Below are positions 8,526 to 16,587 of a DNA stretch of 64,000 nt, piece by piece. Each line of letters opens with the position of its first letter. Position 1 is the first letter of the stretch. The DNA is from Pseudomonas sp. HR96 (lineage in GTDB: Bacteria; Pseudomonadota; Gammaproteobacteria; Pseudomonadales; Pseudomonadaceae), in the NCBI RefSeq assembly GCF_034059295.1, contig NZ_CP139141.1:5067001-5131000 (forward strand). The letters are read 5' to 3'. Position numbers and translations under genes: made by a program. The notes under the pieces are model-generated. The model did not search any database. It was not told the DNA's origin and saw nothing but the letters and a program-made list of their open reading frames with translations.

Positions 8526-9407
8526 TTATCCAGACACCTTCACCCGCTTCTGCAACCAGGCCGCGGCCAGCCCGCTGAGGCAGATTACCGAAATGCCCAG
8601 CAAGGTCGCCGGCTCCGGCACGTGGTTGAACAGGATGAACCCCAACAGCCCGGCGAAGACGATCTGGCAGTAGCCGAAAGGCGCCAGCAGCGCCGGCGCG
8701 GCGTAGCGGAAAGCCTGGGTCATCAGCAGATGCGCGGTCATGCCGAAGCCGCCGAGGGCAACCATCATCAGGGCGTGGTACCAGGTCGGGGTCTGCCAGA
8801 AGAACGGCACCAGGGCGCTCATGATGATGCTGCTGATGATGCCGGCGTAGAAGTTGCTGGTGGTCGGGCTGTCCAGCCCGCTGAGCTTGCGCGTGAGGAT
8901 CTGGTAGGCGCAGAAGCAGGTGGCCGAACACAGCGGCAGCAGGATGGCCGGGGTGAACAGTTCGCCGCCGGGGTGGACGATGATCAGCACCCCGCAAAAG
9001 CCCACCAATACCGCGACCCACTGGCCGCGGCTGACGCGCTCGCCAAGCAGCGGGACGGACAAGGCGGTCACCATCAACGGCGCCAGGAAGTTCACCGAAG
9101 TGGCCTCGGCCAGCGGGATGTACTGCAGGCTGGTAATGAAGAACAGGCTGGTGCCCAGCAGGCTGCAGGCGCGCAGCACCTGCAGCTTGAGGTTGCGCGT
9201 GCGCAGCACGCGCAGGCCGGTGTTGGGCACGAACAGGCCGAACATCAGCAGGGTGTGCGCCACGTAGCGTACCCAGATCACCAGCAGTACCGGATAGAAC
9301 CCGGTGAGGTATTTGGACAACGCGTCATGGCTGGCGAACAGCATGGTGGCGAACACGATCAGCAGGATGCCCTTGAAGGGCTTGTTTGTTCCGTCCAGGG
9401 CTGCCAC
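8526..9407 (-). CDS. EamA/DMT-superfamily permease
   Basis: A 293-residue membrane protein with about ten hydrophobic segments arranged as two EamA repeats, the usual drug/metabolite transporter layout and length. It starts with GTG at 9407 (MAALDGTNKPFKGILL). It lies downstream of, and in the same direction as, the IclR-family gene, 98 bp apart. A sequence resembling the site in front of iclR (TAGAACCCAGTTCCA, 9454-9468) lies 46 bp before its start, so it may be an IclR target. Whether it exports or imports an aromatic-pathway compound cannot be read from sequence. Confidence 0.82.
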   Translation of the reverse strand: MAALDGTNKPFKGILLIVFATMLFASHDALSKYLTGFYPVLLVIWVRYVAHTLLMFGLFVPNTGLRVLRTRNLKLQVLRACSLLGTSLFFITSLQYIPLAEATSVNFLAPLMVTALSVPLLGERVSRGQWVAVLVGFCGVLIIVHPGGELFTPAILLPLCSATCFCAYQILTRKLSGLDSPTTSNFYAGIISSIIMSALVPFFWQTPTWYHALMMVALGGFGMTAHLLMTQAFRYAAPALLAPFGYCQIVFAGLLGFILFNHVPEPATLLGISVICLSGLAAAWLQKRVKVSG

Positions 9408-9453
9408 GGGTGGGTTCGACTCCGCTGATGAATGATGCGACTACCCGGCTATT

Positions 9454-9468
9454 TAGAACCCAGTTCCA
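9454..9468. promoter_or_regulatory. Candidate IclR-type operator upstream of the DMT permease
   Basis: TAGAACCCAGTTCCA matches 11 of 15 positions with the site at 10347-10361. It keeps the GGAA/TTCC-like half-site spacing with one half-site changed (TAGAA instead of TGGAA). It lies 46 bp upstream of the permease start, between iclR and the permease gene. Confidence 0.4.
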
Positions 9469-9505
9469 GTTAACTTCAAGCTTGCGTGAAGAAAAATTTA
9501 CTCAC

Positions 9506-10282
9506 TCAGTGAAACAATTCCGAGGCCGGCGACGCCGCCGACAACTCCTCGGCACTGGCCAGCAGCGCCGGCGCCATGTCGGCCATCCGTGCCGGCGTGA
9601 CCCGTGCGCTGGGGCCGGCAACGCTGAGCACGCCCACCACGTGGCCATCCACCGGGTGGCGCACTACGGCGGCGAGTGCCGACATACCCAGCGCCGAGCT
9701 TTCACAGACGCAGGCATAACCCAGCTCGCGGGCCACGCGCAGGTATTCGAGAAACTCGGCATTGCTTTTCGGGGCATTGGGGCCGAAGTCGGCGGGGTCG
9801 CCGAGGCCTTGCTGCTCGACTCGGGCCAGCGCCTGGGCGTCGCGCATGGAGGACAGCCAGGCATGCCCGGAGGCGGTGTAGAACAGCGGCGCATCGCGGC
9901 CCATGTCCGGGTCGTAGCGCAGGCCGGGACGGGCGCCCTGGGCTTTGGCGATCCAGGTCTGGCGATCGCCTTCGATGACACCCAGGCGCACCAGCTCGCC
10001 GGTCTGCTCGGCGAGCCGGTCAAGAATCGGCTGGACGATATCCGCGCCGCTGCTGGCCAGGTAGCGAAAGCCCATGGCGACCAGCTTGGTGGACAGGTGA
10101 TAACGCAGGCTTTCCGGGTTCTGCCGCACATAGCCCAGGCGGATCAGCTCGGCGAGCATGCGGTGGGTAGCGCTTTTAGGGATGCCCAACTCCTCGGCCA
10201 ACTCCTGCATGGGGGTGCCACGCGGGTTGCGGGTAAGGCTTTCGATTAGGCTGAACGCGCGTTCGATCTGACTGCCGGCCAT
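9506..10282 (-). CDS. IclR-family transcriptional regulator
   Basis: A 258-residue regulator of standard IclR length. The N-terminal winged helix is MQELAEELGIPKSATHRML (about residues 24-42) followed by LIRLGYVRQ; the remainder is the GAF-like effector domain. The ATG at 10282 (MAGSQIERAFSLIESL) is chosen because IclR proteins begin just before this helix; an upstream in-frame ATG at 10333 would add 17 residues of unlikely sequence. IclR proteins such as PcaR, PcaU and PobR control aromatic catabolism, which fits its place between the DMT permease and pcaHG. Candidate operators lie in front of itself and of the permease. Confidence 0.88.
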   Translation of the reverse strand: MAGSQIERAFSLIESLTRNPRGTPMQELAEELGIPKSATHRMLAELIRLGYVRQNPESLRYHLSTKLVAMGFRYLASSGADIVQPILDRLAEQTGELVRLGVIEGDRQTWIAKAQGARPGLRYDPDMGRDAPLFYTASGHAWLSSMRDAQALARVEQQGLGDPADFGPNAPKSNAEFLEYLRVARELGYACVCESSALGMSALAAVVRHPVDGHVVGVLSVAGPSARVTPARMADMAPALLASAEELSAASPASELFH

Positions 10283-10346
10283 CGGAGGGGTCCTGGAAAA
10301 TCGGGCGATTCTACATGGGGCGTGTGCAAGCACAAACCATAGAATA

Positions 10347-10361
10347 TGGAACCTGATTCCA
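10347..10361. promoter_or_regulatory. Candidate IclR autoregulatory operator
   Basis: TGGAACCTGATTCCA is an inverted repeat TGGAA-N5-TTCCA with the same half-sites and spacing as the IclR-box described for E. coli IclR. It is centred about 70 bp upstream of the iclR start and immediately precedes the tandem array, so array expansion has not displaced it. Confidence 0.5.
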
Positions 10362-10376
10362 CAAGACCAAATGAAT

Positions 10377-11929
10377 GGTATCGCGGGCCATGGCCAATCG
10401 AATCTGGCGTTCGGTGGTGCCCCGCTCGCCAGCTGCGCCGGCTCCTACGCGACCGTGCGGCGCTCCGGGTTGGCGTAGGAACCTGCGCAGCAGGCGAGGG
10501 GATCGCCTCGGTGGCCGTGTGGATAATCTGGTGGTATCGCGGCCCATGGCCAATCGAACCTGGTGTTCGATGGTGCCCCGCTCGCCAGCTGCGCCGGCTC
10601 CTACGCGACCGTGCTGCGCTCCGGGTTGGCGTAGGAACCTGCGCAGCAGGCGAGGGGATCGCCTCGGTGGCCGGGTGGATAATCTAGTGGTATCGCGGCC
10701 CATGGCCTATCAAGCCTGGCGCTCGGTGGCGCCCCCGCTCGCCAGCTGCGCCGGCTCCTACGCGACCGTGCGGCGCTCCGGGTTGGCGTAGGAGCCGGCG
10801 CAGCTGGCGAGGGGATCGCCTCGGTGGCCGGGTGGATAATCGGGTGGTATCGCGGCCCATGGCCTATCGAGCCTGGCGTTCGGTGGTGCCCCGCTCGCCA
10901 GCTGCGCCGGCTCCTACGCGACCGTGCGGCGCTCCGGGTTGGCGTAGGAGCCGGCGCAGCTGACGAGGGGATCGCCTCGGTGGCCGGGTGAATAATCTAT
11001 TGGTATCGCGGCCCATGGCCTATCAAGCCTGGCGCTCGGTGGTGCCCCCGCTCGCCAGCTGCGCCGGTTCCTACGCGACCGTGCAGCTCTGCGGGTTGGC
11101 GTAGGAGCCGGCGCAGCTGGCGAGGGGATCGCCTCGGTGGCCGGGTGGATAATCGGGTGGTATCGCGGCCCATGGCCTATCGAGCCTGGCGTTCGGTGGC
11201 GCCCCCGCTCGCCAGCTTCGCCGGCTCCTACGCGACCGTGCAGCTCTGCGGGTTGGCGTAGGAGCCGGCGCAGCTGGCGAGGGGATCGCCTCGGTGGCCG
11301 GGTGGATAATCGGGTGGTATCGCGGCCCATGGCCTATCGAGCCTGGCGTTCGGTGGTGCCCCGCTCGCCAGCTGCGCCGGCTCCTACGCGACCGTGCGGC
11401 GCTCCGGGTTGGCGTAGGAGCCGGCGCAGCTGACGAGGGGATCGCCTCGGTGGCCGGGTGAATAATCTATTGGTATCGCGGCCCATGGCCTATCAAGCCT
11501 GGCGCTCGGTGGTGCCCCCGCTCGCCAGCTGCGCCGGTTCCTACGCGACCGTGCAGCTCTGCGGGTTGGCGTAGGAGCCGGCGCAGCTGGCGAGGGGATC
11601 GCCTCGGTGGCCGGGTGGATAATCGGGTGGTATCGCGGCCCATGGCCTATCGAGCCTGGCGTTCGGTGGCGCCCCCGCTCGCCAGCTTCGCCGGCTCCTA
11701 CGCGACCGTGCAGCTCTGCGGGTTGGCGTAGGAGCCGGCGCAGCTGGCGAGGGGATCGCCTCGGTGGCCGGGTGGATAATCGGGTGGTATCGCGGCCCAT
11801 GGCCTATCGAGCCTGGCGTTCGGTGGTGCCCCCGCTCGCCAGCTTCGCCGGCTCCTACGCGACCGTGCGGCGCTCCGGGTTGGCGTAGGAACCTGCGCAG
11901 CAGGCGAGGGGATCGCCTCGGTGGCCGGG
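10377..11929. repeat. Tandem array of ten ~157-bp units with inverted REP-like arms (REPIN-like)
   Basis: Units begin with GGTATCGCGG-type sequence at 10377, 10533, 10689, 10846, 11002, 11159, 11316, 11472, 11629 and 11786. The period is 156 or 157 bp, and the last unit is cut short at about 11929. In unit 3 a perfect 26-bp inverted repeat (10738-10763 and 10786-10811) flanks a 22-bp spacer. Each right arm contains GTAGGAGCCGGC, the kind of core seen in Pseudomonas REP sequences, so each unit looks like two REPs facing each other. Units 1, 2 and 10 carry a variant right arm (GTAGGAACCTGCGCAGCAGG), while units 3-9 are nearly uniform. The array lies 42 bp past the pcaG stop and about 95 bp before the iclR start. 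The open frames within it are by-products of the repeat. Confidence 0.95.
10846..11785. repeat. 470-bp segmental duplication inside the array
   Basis: Units 4-6 (10846-11315) and units 7-9 (11316-11785) read as identical by eye. They share private variants, for example CAGCTGACGAG and GTGAATAATCTATT in units 4 and 7 only. The array therefore grew recently by duplicating a three-unit block, on top of older single-unit amplification. Confidence 0.88.
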
Positions 11930-11971
11930 ATGGACACGCCTCCCACATCCCCCCTTCATATGCTCCAGAAG

Positions 11972-12577
11972 TCAGAAATCGAAGAACACCGTCTCGCCTT
12001 CGCCCTGGATACGGATGTCGAAACGGTATGCGGTCTTGCCGTCGACTTCGCAGCGCTTGGCGATCAGGGTCTGGCGGCGAGCCGGCTGCTCGATGAGGTT
12101 GAGCACCGGGTCCTTGGCGTTGGCCTCGGCCTCGTCGTCGAAGTACAGGCGGGTCTGCAGGTGGATGTTGATGCCACGGGCAAACAGGCTGAGGTTGATG
12201 TGCGGCGCCATCGGCACACCGGCAGCGTTGTTGACGACACCGGGCTTGACCGTGTGCAGGGTCCACTCGCCGCCGTCGAAGGTGGTGGCGGTGCGGCCGA
12301 AGCTGTTGAAGTCCTTCTCGGTGTCGTACTCGGTGTCGTAATGGCCATTGGCATCGGCCTGCCAGAATTCGAAGAACGAGTCGCGCACCAGGTGCCCGTT
12401 GCCGTCATAGACGTCGCCCAGCACCAGGATATGTTCGCCGGGGGCTCCGGGCTTGGCCAGCTGGTTCCAGATCTCGTGCTCGCGCGGTTCGATGCCGGCG
12501 GCCTTCAGCGCCAGGCCGATGTGCACATACGGGCCGGCGGTTTGCGACGGGGTTTCCTTGAGTGTTTGTACAGGCAT
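11972..12577 (-). CDS. pcaG: Protocatechuate 3,4-dioxygenase, alpha subunit
   Basis: The 201-residue alpha chain of the Fe(III) intradiol dioxygenase that cleaves protocatechuate to 3-carboxy-cis,cis-muconate. It begins MPVQTLKETPSQTAGPYVHIGL and contains the intradiol-family segments HILVLGDVYDGNGHLVRDSFFEFWQADANG and the C-terminal EGETVFFDF. The alpha chain lacks the iron-ligand set and forms part of the substrate pocket in the (alpha-beta)-Fe oligomer. It follows pcaH with 12 bp between them, the usual pcaHG operon. The end of the gene runs towards the tandem array 42 bp downstream. Confidence 0.96.
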   Translation of the reverse strand: MPVQTLKETPSQTAGPYVHIGLALKAAGIEPREHEIWNQLAKPGAPGEHILVLGDVYDGNGHLVRDSFFEFWQADANGHYDTEYDTEKDFNSFGRTATTFDGGEWTLHTVKPGVVNNAAGVPMAPHINLSLFARGINIHLQTRLYFDDEAEANAKDPVLNLIEQPARRQTLIAKRCEVDGKTAYRFDIRIQGEGETVFFDF

Positions 12578-12589
12578 GACGATTCCCCC

Positions 12590-13309
12590 TCAGCGGTTTT
12601 CGAAGTGAGTCTTGCGCTGACCGCGCAGGATGATGTCGAAGCGGTAAGCCAGGCAGTCCATGGGGTTGGCGTTGGCCATGTCCAGTTTGGCGATCAGGCT
12701 CTGTACGGCTTCGGGGTCGTTGATCGACTTGACGATGGGGCACATCGGAATCAACGGGTCGCCTTCGAAATACAGCTGGGTAATCAGCTTGGTGGCGATC
12801 GACGGCCCGCTGATGGAGAAATGGATATGCGCCGGGCGCCAGTCGTTGGGGCCGTTGCGCCACGGGTAGGGCCCGGGCTTGACGGTACGAAAGCTGTAAT
12901 AGCCTTCGCTGTCGGTGAGCGTGCGGCCAACGCCGCCGAAATTGGGGTCCAGCGGCGCCAGGTAGCGGTCGTTCTTGTGCCGGTAGCGGCCGCCGGCGTT
13001 GGCCTGCCACATTTCCACCAGGGTGTGCGGGATCGGTTTGCCGAACTGGTCGCAGACGCGCCCGGCGATGATTACCCGCTCACCCACCGGCAGGCCGCCA
13101 TGGTTGTAGTTCAGCAACAGGTCGTGGTCGTGCTCGCCAAACTTGAGGTGGGAGAAATTCGGCCCGGTGGTTTCGCTGACCGACTGCGGGATGCTCACCA
13201 AAGCCTGGCGCGGAGAGCGGGCAATGGAGGTCTTGTAGTCGGGGGTCAGGGCTTTGGGGTGCCAATTGCGATCACGGATGATGAAGCGACTGGTGTCCTG
13301 GGAAGACAT
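12590..13309 (-). CDS. pcaH: Protocatechuate 3,4-dioxygenase, beta (catalytic) subunit
   Basis: A 239-residue catalytic chain. Counting from the initiator Met, the iron ligands are Y109 (GGRYRHKND), Y148 (PGPYPW), H161 and H163 (RPAHIHFSI). These are the Tyr-Tyr-His-His set of the P. putida enzyme once Met is removed. An AGGAG sequence precedes the ATG by about five bases. The usual partners of the beta-ketoadipate route (pcaBDC, pcaIJF) are absent from the window, so the product must be processed by genes elsewhere. Here pcaHG takes the protocatechuate made by QuiC1. Confidence 0.97.
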   Translation of the reverse strand: MSSQDTSRFIIRDRNWHPKALTPDYKTSIARSPRQALVSIPQSVSETTGPNFSHLKFGEHDHDLLLNYNHGGLPVGERVIIAGRVCDQFGKPIPHTLVEMWQANAGGRYRHKNDRYLAPLDPNFGGVGRTLTDSEGYYSFRTVKPGPYPWRNGPNDWRPAHIHFSISGPSIATKLITQLYFEGDPLIPMCPIVKSINDPEAVQSLIAKLDMANANPMDCLAYRFDIILRGQRKTHFENR

Positions 13310-13356
13310 GTCGTTCTCCTGTTATTGGAGTTATTAAAATGCCTGATGCAGGCCTG

Positions 13357-13368
13357 AAGACTAGTCTT
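13357..13368. promoter_or_regulatory. Palindrome upstream of pcaH
   Basis: AAGACTAGTCTT is a perfect 12-bp palindrome 47 bp upstream of the pcaH start, in the 146-bp gap to the divergent metallopeptidase gene. It shares the central CTAG with the TetR-type operators at 3101 and 6922 but not their flanks. It could be a binding site for the TetR, the IclR or an unlinked pca regulator; nothing in the sequence decides between them. Confidence 0.35.
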
Positions 13369-13455
13369 GCTTAAACCCGATACAACGAACACTGAAAAGA
13401 ACGGTCCGACCCATAACCGAATGGTTATGACGATAGACGATCCGAGGGTCCAGAC

Positions 13456-14358
13456 ATGCTATGGAAAAAAGGTCGGCAGAGTGACAACGTCGTGGATGCC
13501 CGCGACGACAGCGCAGGTGGCGGCGGTGGCGGCGGCTTTCGCATGGGCGGCAAGGGCCTGAGCCTGACGGCAGTGGTGCTGATCGTCGGCTTCGGCCTGT
13601 TGACCGGCCAGGACCCGATGCAGATCCTCGGCGAACTGACCGGGCAATCCAGCGGGCAATCCACGGGGAGCCAGCCGGCCAGTCCGGCCGCCAACAAGCC
13701 GCCGCCGGCCAATGACCAGCAGGCCGAATTCGTCCGCTCGATCCTGGGTGACACCGAAGACACCTGGCACCAGGTGTTCGCGCAGATGGGCCGGCAGTAC
13801 AAGGACCCGACCCTGGTGCTGTTCCGCGGCCAGGTCCGCTCCGGCTGTGGCCAGGCGACTTCGGCCACCGGGCCTTTCTATTGCCCGGCTGACCAGAAGG
13901 TCTACCTGGACATGGACTTCTTCCGTGAGATGAGTACGCGCTTTGCCGCTACGGGCAATTTCGCCCAGGCCTACGTGATCGCCCATGAAGTCGGCCACCA
14001 CGTGCAGACGCTGCTGGGCATCTCCGCCAAGGTCGACGAAGCGCGCCAGCGCGGGCAGCGCATGGAGGGCGCCAGCGGGTTGTCGGTGCGCCTGGAGTTG
14101 CAGGCCGACTGCTTCGCCGGGGTCTGGGCCAACAACGCCCAGAAGCGCCTGAACTGGCTGGAGCCGGGCGACGTGGAAGAAGCCTTGAACGCCGCCAACG
14201 CCATTGGCGACGACCGCCTGCAACAGCAGGGTCAAGGGCGCGTGGTGCCGGACTCGTTCACCCACGGCACCTCGGCGCAGCGGGTACGCTGGTTCAAGGC
14301 CGGGTTTGCCAAGGGCGATATCAACCAGTGCGACACCTTCGGCGCTGGCGCGCTTTAG
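13456..14358 (+). CDS. YpfJ-type neutral zinc metallopeptidase
   Basis: A 300-residue protein of the putative neutral zinc metallopeptidase family (E. coli YpfJ). It has a cytoplasmic N-terminus with a glycine run, one membrane segment (about residues 36-50, LTAVVLIVGFGLL), a proline/alanine/serine-rich linker and a peptidase domain with the zinc motif HEVGHH (about residues 177-182). A later LQADCFAGVW supplies the candidate third-ligand region. The family's substrate is unknown; the topology suggests a periplasmic catalytic domain. It ends HGTSAQRVRWFKAGFAKGD, typical of the family. Confidence 0.9.
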   Translation: MLWKKGRQSDNVVDARDDSAGGGGGGGFRMGGKGLSLTAVVLIVGFGLLTGQDPMQILGELTGQSSGQSTGSQPASPAANKPPPANDQQAEFVRSILGDTEDTWHQVFAQMGRQYKDPTLVLFRGQVRSGCGQATSATGPFYCPADQKVYLDMDFFREMSTRFAATGNFAQAYVIAHEVGHHVQTLLGISAKVDEARQRGQRMEGASGLSVRLELQADCFAGVWANNAQKRLNWLEPGDVEEALNAANAIGDDRLQQQGQGRVVPDSFTHGTSAQRVRWFKAGFAKGDINQCDTFGAGAL

Positions 14359-14376
14359 GCAAGGATCGAACCGCTC

Positions 14377-14391
14377 GGGGGCTTGGCCCCC
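14377..14391. terminator. GC hairpin between convergent genes
   Basis: GGGGGC (14377-14382), a three-base loop and GCCCCC (14386-14391) lie in the 45-bp gap between the convergent metallopeptidase and HAD phosphatase genes. It is a compact stem placed to act on both strands, but without a strong U-run. Confidence 0.4.
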
Positions 14392-14403
14392 TTGCCCCTG
14401 CGG

Positions 14404-15000
14404 CTAGCTACGGATCATGGCGGCCAGGGCGTGGCAATCCACCGCATGCCAGTCGGCCAGTTCCGGCCAGGGGTTTTCCGGCAGGTTGACCAGGATCGCA
14501 TGCACCCCAGCCGCTCGCGCGCAGTCCAGGTCGAAGCGGTAATCGCCGACCATGACCATCTCGCCGGGCGCCACGCCCCAGCTTCTGGCCAGACGCAGCA
14601 GGCCATCCGGGTCCGGCTTGGGCAGGGCCTCGTCGCGCCCGAGCACGTCCTGCTCGGCAAAGCAGTCGGCGATGCCGATGGCGGCCAGGGTGATATGCGC
14701 CAATTCGCGGGCGTTGCGGGTCAGCACCCCCAGCCGATAGCCACGTGCCGCCAGCTCGCGCACCAGCTCCACCGCCCCGGGCGCGGCTTTCGACGCCACG
14801 GCCAGCTCGCGCTCGTGCTCGAGCAGCCAGGCGTGCTTGGCCCTGCCCTCCTCGGCCGGCAGCGCCGCCAGGTGGGTCAGGATGTCGTCCTCGGCAGGGA
14901 TGTCCAGCGCCCGGCGAATGGTAGCGAAGTCATGCACCGCAACGGTCAGGGTGCCGTCCATGTCGAACACCCAGTGGCGCAGGCGGGCCAGTGCGCTCAT
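14404..15000 (-). CDS. HAD-superfamily hydrolase (phosphoglycolate phosphatase-like)
   Basis: A 198-residue HAD phosphatase. Motif I is VFDMDGTL at residues 10-17, motif II is the LTRN region, and motif III/IV is KPDPDGLLRLA followed by MVMVGDYRFDLDCARAAG, with an alpha-helical cap of subfamily IA type. The correct start is the ATG at 15000, whose ATGA overlaps the tesB stop. The frame stays open further upstream, but that sequence is antisense to tesB. Its substrate is a small phosphate ester that cannot be named from sequence. Confidence 0.88.
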   Translation of the reverse strand: MSALARLRHWVFDMDGTLTVAVHDFATIRRALDIPAEDDILTHLAALPAEEGRAKHAWLLEHERELAVASKAAPGAVELVRELAARGYRLGVLTRNARELAHITLAAIGIADCFAEQDVLGRDEALPKPDPDGLLRLARSWGVAPGEMVMVGDYRFDLDCARAAGVHAILVNLPENPWPELADWHAVDCHALAAMIRS

Positions 15001-15866
15001 GCCCAGTCCTTGCGCTGGCGGATCAGGCCTTCCTGGGCCGACGAGGCCACCAGCTGCCCGGCACGGTTGTAGATGCTCGCCCGGCAGAAGCCGCGCGAGT
15101 TGCCGGCCCAGGGACTGTCGATGGCATACAGCAGCCACTCGTCGGCCTGGACGTTGCCATGAAACCACAGCGAGTGATCGAGGCTGGCCAACTGCATGTC
15201 GCGGCTCCACACCGACTTGCCGTGGGGCAGCAACGAGGTGGTCAGCAGGTTGAAGTCCGAAGCGTAGGCCAGCAGGTATTTGTGCAGGGCCGGCTGCGCT
15301 GGCAGGCTGCCGTCGGCACGAAACCAGACGTACTTGACCGGGTCGGCCGGGGTCGGGTTGAGCGGGTCGCGCACGGTCACCGGGCGCACCTCGATCGGCT
15401 TGGCGCACAGCAGCTTTTCGCGCATGCCGGCCGGAATCAGATGGGCCACCTGCTGCATCAGCTCAAGCTCCGTGGGCAGGTTCTCGGGGCCGACCACCTG
15501 GGGCATCGCCGCCTGGTGTTCGAACCCGGCCTCGTCGTATTGAAACGAAGCGCTGCAGGTGAAGATCGGGTTGCCTTTCTGCACCGCCGTCACCCGCCGC
15601 GTGCTGAAGCTGCCACCGTCGCGCACCCGGTCGACCATGTACACCACCGGCGTCGAGGCATCACCCGGGCGCAGGAAGTAACCATGCAGCGAATGCACGT
15701 GGCGCTCCGGCTCGACCGTCTGGCTGGCCGCCGACAGCGACTGGCCCAGCACCTGGCCGCCGAATAGCTGGCGAAAGCCGAGGTCCTGGCTGCGCCCGCG
15801 AAAAAGGTTTTCCTCGATAGGTTCAAGGGTCAGCAAATCGACCAGATCGTCCAACACATGGCTCAT
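14997..15866 (-). CDS. tesB: Acyl-CoA thioesterase II
   Basis: A 289-residue double-hotdog thioesterase that hydrolyses medium- and long-chain acyl-CoA to fatty acid and CoA. Family landmarks are the N-terminal LEPIEENLFRGRSQ, FGGQVLGQSL, HSLHGYFLRPGD and the second-hotdog catalytic Asp in ASLDHSLWFHG, with the Ser/Thr and Gln partners in the RASIYNRAGQLVASSAQEGL end. The length is the same as E. coli TesB (286). It is translationally coupled to the HAD gene downstream. Confidence 0.95.
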   Translation of the reverse strand: MSHVLDDLVDLLTLEPIEENLFRGRSQDLGFRQLFGGQVLGQSLSAASQTVEPERHVHSLHGYFLRPGDASTPVVYMVDRVRDGGSFSTRRVTAVQKGNPIFTCSASFQYDEAGFEHQAAMPQVVGPENLPTELELMQQVAHLIPAGMREKLLCAKPIEVRPVTVRDPLNPTPADPVKYVWFRADGSLPAQPALHKYLLAYASDFNLLTTSLLPHGKSVWSRDMQLASLDHSLWFHGNVQADEWLLYAIDSPWAGNSRGFCRASIYNRAGQLVASSAQEGLIRQRKDWA

Positions 15867-15933
15867 TCGAACTCTCCCTGCCGCCGCCTTGGCACAGTCA
15901 CAAAACGATCATGATACAAAATGTACGAGCGGC

Positions 15934-16500
15934 TTACCCGCGCAACGTGTCCAGCCACTGCGCGCGGGTGATCCGGTACAGCAGATGTCGACGCAGTGGG
16001 TGACCCTCGGGCAGCTCAGGGTGATCGAAATCACTGCCTTCGCGGCGCATGCCGATGGCCTGCATGACCTTTTCCGAGGCCAGGTTGGCGGTGGCGGTAA
16101 AGGCCACCATCTCGTCCAGGTCGAGCTGGCCAAAGCCGCAGCGCAGCGTCGTCCAGGCCGCCTCGCTGGCGTACCCCAGGCCCCAGTGTTCGCGCGCCAG
16201 GCGCCAGGCAATTTCCACCGCCGGGGTGAAGCTGGCGTCGAACTCGACCCGGTTGAGCCCGGTAAAACCGATGAATTGGCCGGTGTCCTTGCGCTCCAGC
16301 GCCCAGAGACCGAAACCGTTCTCGGCGAAATGGCCGCGAATGTGGCCGATCATCGCGGCGCTTTGCAGGCGGCTGAGGGTATCCGGGAAGTAGCGCATGA
16401 CCTGCGGGTCGGCGCACAGCTCGGCGAACGCCGGCAAGTCTTCGTCGCGCCAGGGCCTCATCACGAGGCGGGCGCTTTCCAGATGCAAGATAGGCGTCAT
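15934..16500 (-). CDS. GNAT-family N-acetyltransferase (RimJ/RimL type)
   Basis: A 188-residue acetyltransferase with the RimJ/RimL-like opening LVMRPWRDEDLPAFAELCADPQVMRYFP and the acetyl-CoA region REHWGLGYASEAAWTTLRCGFGQL, where the Q/RxxGxG/A loop is modified. The start at 16500 (MTPILHLESARL) is chosen over the longer antisense extension through the neighbouring gene. The acceptor is unknown; relatives acetylate protein N-termini or small amines. It is divergent from the deacetylase-like gene at 16588, sharing an 87-bp promoter gap. Confidence 0.85.
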   Translation of the reverse strand: MTPILHLESARLVMRPWRDEDLPAFAELCADPQVMRYFPDTLSRLQSAAMIGHIRGHFAENGFGLWALERKDTGQFIGFTGLNRVEFDASFTPAVEIAWRLAREHWGLGYASEAAWTTLRCGFGQLDLDEMVAFTATANLASEKVMQAIGMRREGSDFDHPELPEGHPLRRHLLYRITRAQWLDTLRG

Positions 16501-16587
16501 TGCGATGTTTCTCCTTGGGCCCGTGGCCATGCGCTGGTGGCAACCGCCACAGAACTGGCAAGATTGCCTTTTCAGGCGAGCCCTGCG

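Noticed and set aside
10377..11929. The array considered as a CRISPR locus
   Set aside because: Units are 157 bp, the presumed spacers are near-identical rather than unique, and no cas genes are present.
10311..12266. Several open frames of 80-240 codons within the tandem array, including two identical 138-codon products
   Set aside because: They repeat with the array period, are R/P/A-rich, lack ribosome-binding sites and run into pcaG antisense. They are a by-product of a repeat whose length is compatible with open frames.
14404..15408. A 334-codon version of the HAD phosphatase gene
   Set aside because: The extra N-terminal 136 codons are antisense-frame sequence through tesB. The DMDGT motif sits 11 residues after the ATG at 15000, which overlaps the tesB stop as ATGA.
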